From assembly GCA_005879245.1 (NCBI GenBank), contig VBLA01000019.1:1-6680 (forward strand): a stretch of DNA of 6,680 nt. The letters are read 5' to 3'. The translations under genes and the position numbers were made by a program. Below are positions 6,659 through 6,680 of the stretch, one piece after another. How positions within the stretch are numbered: the first letter of the stretch is position 1; each line of letters starts with the position of its first letter. The DNA comes from Deltaproteobacteria bacterium. GTDB lineage: Bacteria > Desulfobacterota > Binatia > DP-6. Under the pieces are notes generated by a model. The model had not been told where the DNA came from and ran no database searches. It saw only the letters and a program-made list of their open reading frames with translations.

Positions 6659-6680
6659 AAGGTACTAGGACTCTGCCTTG

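Overview
The window is about two-thirds G+C or higher, gene-dense and coded entirely on the + strand. It holds four protein-coding genes: a 5'-truncated di-heme cytochrome c peroxidase-like protein, a secreted protein of unknown function, a CaiB/BaiF-family CoA-transferase, and a secreted trypsin-like serine protease. There are no RNA genes, insertion sequences, phage genes or CRISPR arrays that I can see. The style of the proteins (large secreted proteins with Cys-rich modules, a trypsin-type S1 protease, a YVTN propeller joined to di-heme cytochrome, a CaiB/BaiF acyl-CoA enzyme) suggests an uncultured, high-GC Gram-negative of the broad former deltaproteobacterial type, such as Binatota/Binatia or a Myxococcota relative. 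That placement is inference from memory of protein style, not from a marker gene.

Region 1 (1-3501) is a probable two-gene operon. The first gene is open from the left edge and encodes a C-terminal YVTN-type propeller blade, two runs of regularly spaced cysteines, two CxxCH heme sites, and a beta-rich C-terminal domain. Only 25 bases and a perfect AGGAGG separate it from a signal-peptide-bearing 374-residue protein. The C-terminal third of that protein looks like a diverged copy of the same beta-rich domain. The two are likely exported and may act together at the cell envelope, although the oxidised substrate is unknown.

Region 2 (3502-4677) has a 114-base spacer followed by a CaiB/BaiF CoA-transferase. 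Its N-terminal catalytic part is intact, including the expected Asp. It appears to lack about 50-60 residues of the small domain through a clean in-frame deletion, with the C-terminal tail preserved.

Region 3 (4678-6680) has a 95-base spacer followed by a 614-residue secreted S1A protease. It has a complete catalytic triad, a trypsin-type specificity Asp and a four-residue putative propeptide. After the protease domain come two tandem six-cysteine repeats and a C-terminal PPC domain. Its stop codon lies inside a 16-bp tandem duplication that runs into a GC-rich inverted repeat.

I see no strong evidence for an entirely new multi-gene system. The best leads are the domain shared by the first two genes, the internally shortened CoA-transferase, the unnamed Cys-rich repeats, and the duplicated stop-codon segment.
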